Assembly (NCBI GenBank): GCA_020833085.1
Contig: JAJHQY010000030.1
Location: forward strand, 1-6,483
Origin: Desulfurococcaceae archaeon
Lineage (GTDB): Archaea; Thermoproteota; Thermoprotei_A; Sulfolobales; Desulfurococcaceae
Direction: 5' to 3'
DNA length: 6,483 bases
The translations under genes were made by a program, and so were the position numbers. The notes below the pieces were generated by a model, which did no database searches, was not told the origin of the DNA, and saw nothing but the letters and a program-made list of their open reading frames with translations. This document shows positions 5,836 through 6,483 of this stretch, in pieces (positions within the stretch are counted from its first letter, which is position 1; every line of letters begins with the position of its first letter).

Positions 5836-6483
5836 GTCTATTAGAGTTCTGCGTGTAGAGGACGCTGTGGGGCGCAGGCTCTTCCACGACTACACGTGCA
5901 TTGAGCCGGGCTTTAAGGGGGCTGTTAAGAGGCGTGGCGAAGTAATCGCGGCCGGTGACGTAGAGCTCTTAAAGCGTTGTGGTCACTACTACGTCTACGT
6001 GTATGACGAGGAGCCCTCGAGACCCGGGTACATCCACGAAGTAGAGGCTGTTGAGAGGCTTGCCCGCGCTCTCGCTGGAGATAACCTAGTAGTAGAGGTG
6101 GGAGATGAGGGTAAGGCGCTAATACTTGCCAGTAAGAGCGGTCTACTACTAGTTGATGGTTCAGTGCTGAGAGAAGTAAACTCTACTGGTGTTTTCGTCG
6201 TCGTGACCAGGAGAACTGGTCACTACGTGCGGGCCGGCGACTTAGTCGGAGTCGTGGACTTGATACCACTAGAGGTGCCGGTAGCTTTTATTGAGGAGCT
6301 CGAGGAGAGAGTAGCGAGAGTTAAACCCGTTATCAGAGTAGTCGAGAACAAGCACCCCAGAATAGGCGTGGTCGTGACTGGTAATGAGATCGTTGAGGGC
6401 TTGAGGAGAGATCTCGCGGGGCCAATTGTTCTCGAGAAGATTAAGAGCTACGACTGCGTTCCCGGAGAGCTAGTGTATTCGAG
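5834..6483 (+). CDS. MoeA/molybdopterin-binding domain protein (3' end cut)
   Basis: Probable role in molybdenum or tungsten pterin-cofactor synthesis, such as metal insertion or pterin binding, in the cytoplasm. Seen: 216 complete codons open to the window edge. The N-terminus MSIRVLRVEDAVGRRLFHD, then TCIEPGFKGAVKRRGEVI and GDVELLKRCGHYYVYVYDEE, matches the archaeal MoeA-like type with its 'alpha-VG-L-HD...PG-FKG...G' pattern. RIGVVVTGNEIVEG at about 176-189 is the beginning of the MoCF_biosynth (MoaB/Mog) fold. The GGxS motif expected further on is beyond the window, so whether the active site is intact cannot be checked. Short crenarchaeal proteins of this kind are usually near 340 residues, against about 400 for full MoeA; which form this is remains open. 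It has its own promoter and a four-site operator array, and may form a cofactor module with the radical SAM gene upstream. Confidence 0.82.
   Translation, partial: MSIRVLRVEDAVGRRLFHDYTCIEPGFKGAVKRRGEVIAAGDVELLKRCGHYYVYVYDEEPSRPGYIHEVEAVERLARALAGDNLVVEVGDEGKALILASKSGLLLVDGSVLREVNSTGVFVVVTRRTGHYVRAGDLVGVVDLIPLEVPVAFIEELEERVARVKPVIRVVENKHPRIGVVVTGNEIVEGLRRDLAGPIVLEKIKSYDCVPGELVYS

Larger units (their letters stand above)
5765..5841 (+). repeat. Four 11-bp repeats at exact 22-bp spacing (putative operator array)
   Basis: Copies begin at 5765 (TACGTGACTAT), 5787 (CATGTGAATAT), 5809 (TACGTGACTAT) and 5831 (CACGTGTCTAT). Copies 1 and 3 are identical; copies 2 and 4 match them at 8 and 9 of 11 positions. 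A2, G4-T5-G6 and T9-A10-T11 are invariant. The intervening 11 bp vary. A 22-bp period is about two DNA turns, so all sites would face one side of the helix. They lie just before the TATA box, between it and the predicted start, at that start, and on the GTG codon of the MoeA-like gene. That layout would suit repression by a cooperatively binding regulator. The regulator is unknown. Confidence 0.75.

Noticed and set aside
1..6483. CRISPR array, insertion sequence or integration site
   Set aside because: No regularly spaced repeats of 24-37 bp, no transposase frame and no terminal inverted repeats or target duplications were found. The only regular array is the 11-bp motif at 22-bp spacing, which is too short for CRISPR.

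Overview
The window looks like chromosomal DNA from a hyperthermophilic crenarchaeon (Thermoproteota). I infer this from archaeal TATA-type promoter boxes, GGTG/GAGGT-type ribosome sites, frequent TTG and GTG starts, AGA/AGG as the main arginine codons, many CTA and ATA codons, and the gene types themselves: a GH57 glycosidase, a SPASM radical SAM enzyme and a MoeA-like protein. I cannot name the genus. Two of the five genes run off the window: the first gene at its 3' end (position 1) and the last gene at its 3' end (position 6483).

Layout. (1) 1-1325, minus strand: a [2Fe-2S]/FAD/NAD(P) oxidoreductase of the sarcosine-oxidase-alpha / proline-dehydrogenase-alpha type, C-terminus cut by the window edge, with a clear promoter, ribosome site and TTG start. 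(2) 1326-1743: a 418-bp divergent intergenic region with promoters and one perfect 8-bp hairpin but no convincing gene. (3) 1744-3102, plus: an orphan PD-(D/E)XK nuclease-like protein of unknown role. (4) 3083-4603, minus: a GH57 alpha-glucan-active glycosidase with an extra N-terminal beta-rich domain; its 3' end overlaps the nuclease-like gene by 20 bp, tail to tail. (5) 4604-4745: a short divergent promoter region. (6) 4746-5735, plus: a radical SAM/SPASM enzyme with all three SAM-cluster cysteines and the full seven-cysteine SPASM pattern. (7) 5736-5833: a regulatory region that is the most striking non-coding part of the window. An 11-bp motif occurs four times at exactly 22-bp intervals, across the TATA box, the predicted transcription start and the start codon of the next gene. 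(8) 5834-6483, plus, open at the 3' end: a MoeA/molybdopterin-binding-domain protein.

How they may work together. The radical SAM enzyme and the MoeA-like protein are co-directional, and both families are known from pterin-cofactor (molybdenum or tungsten) metabolism. A cofactor module whose second gene has its own multi-site operator is a reasonable hypothesis. The oxidoreductase, nuclease-like protein and GH57 enzyme show no obvious link to it or to each other. The best candidates for something undescribed are the 22-bp phased operator array and the orphan nuclease-like protein.
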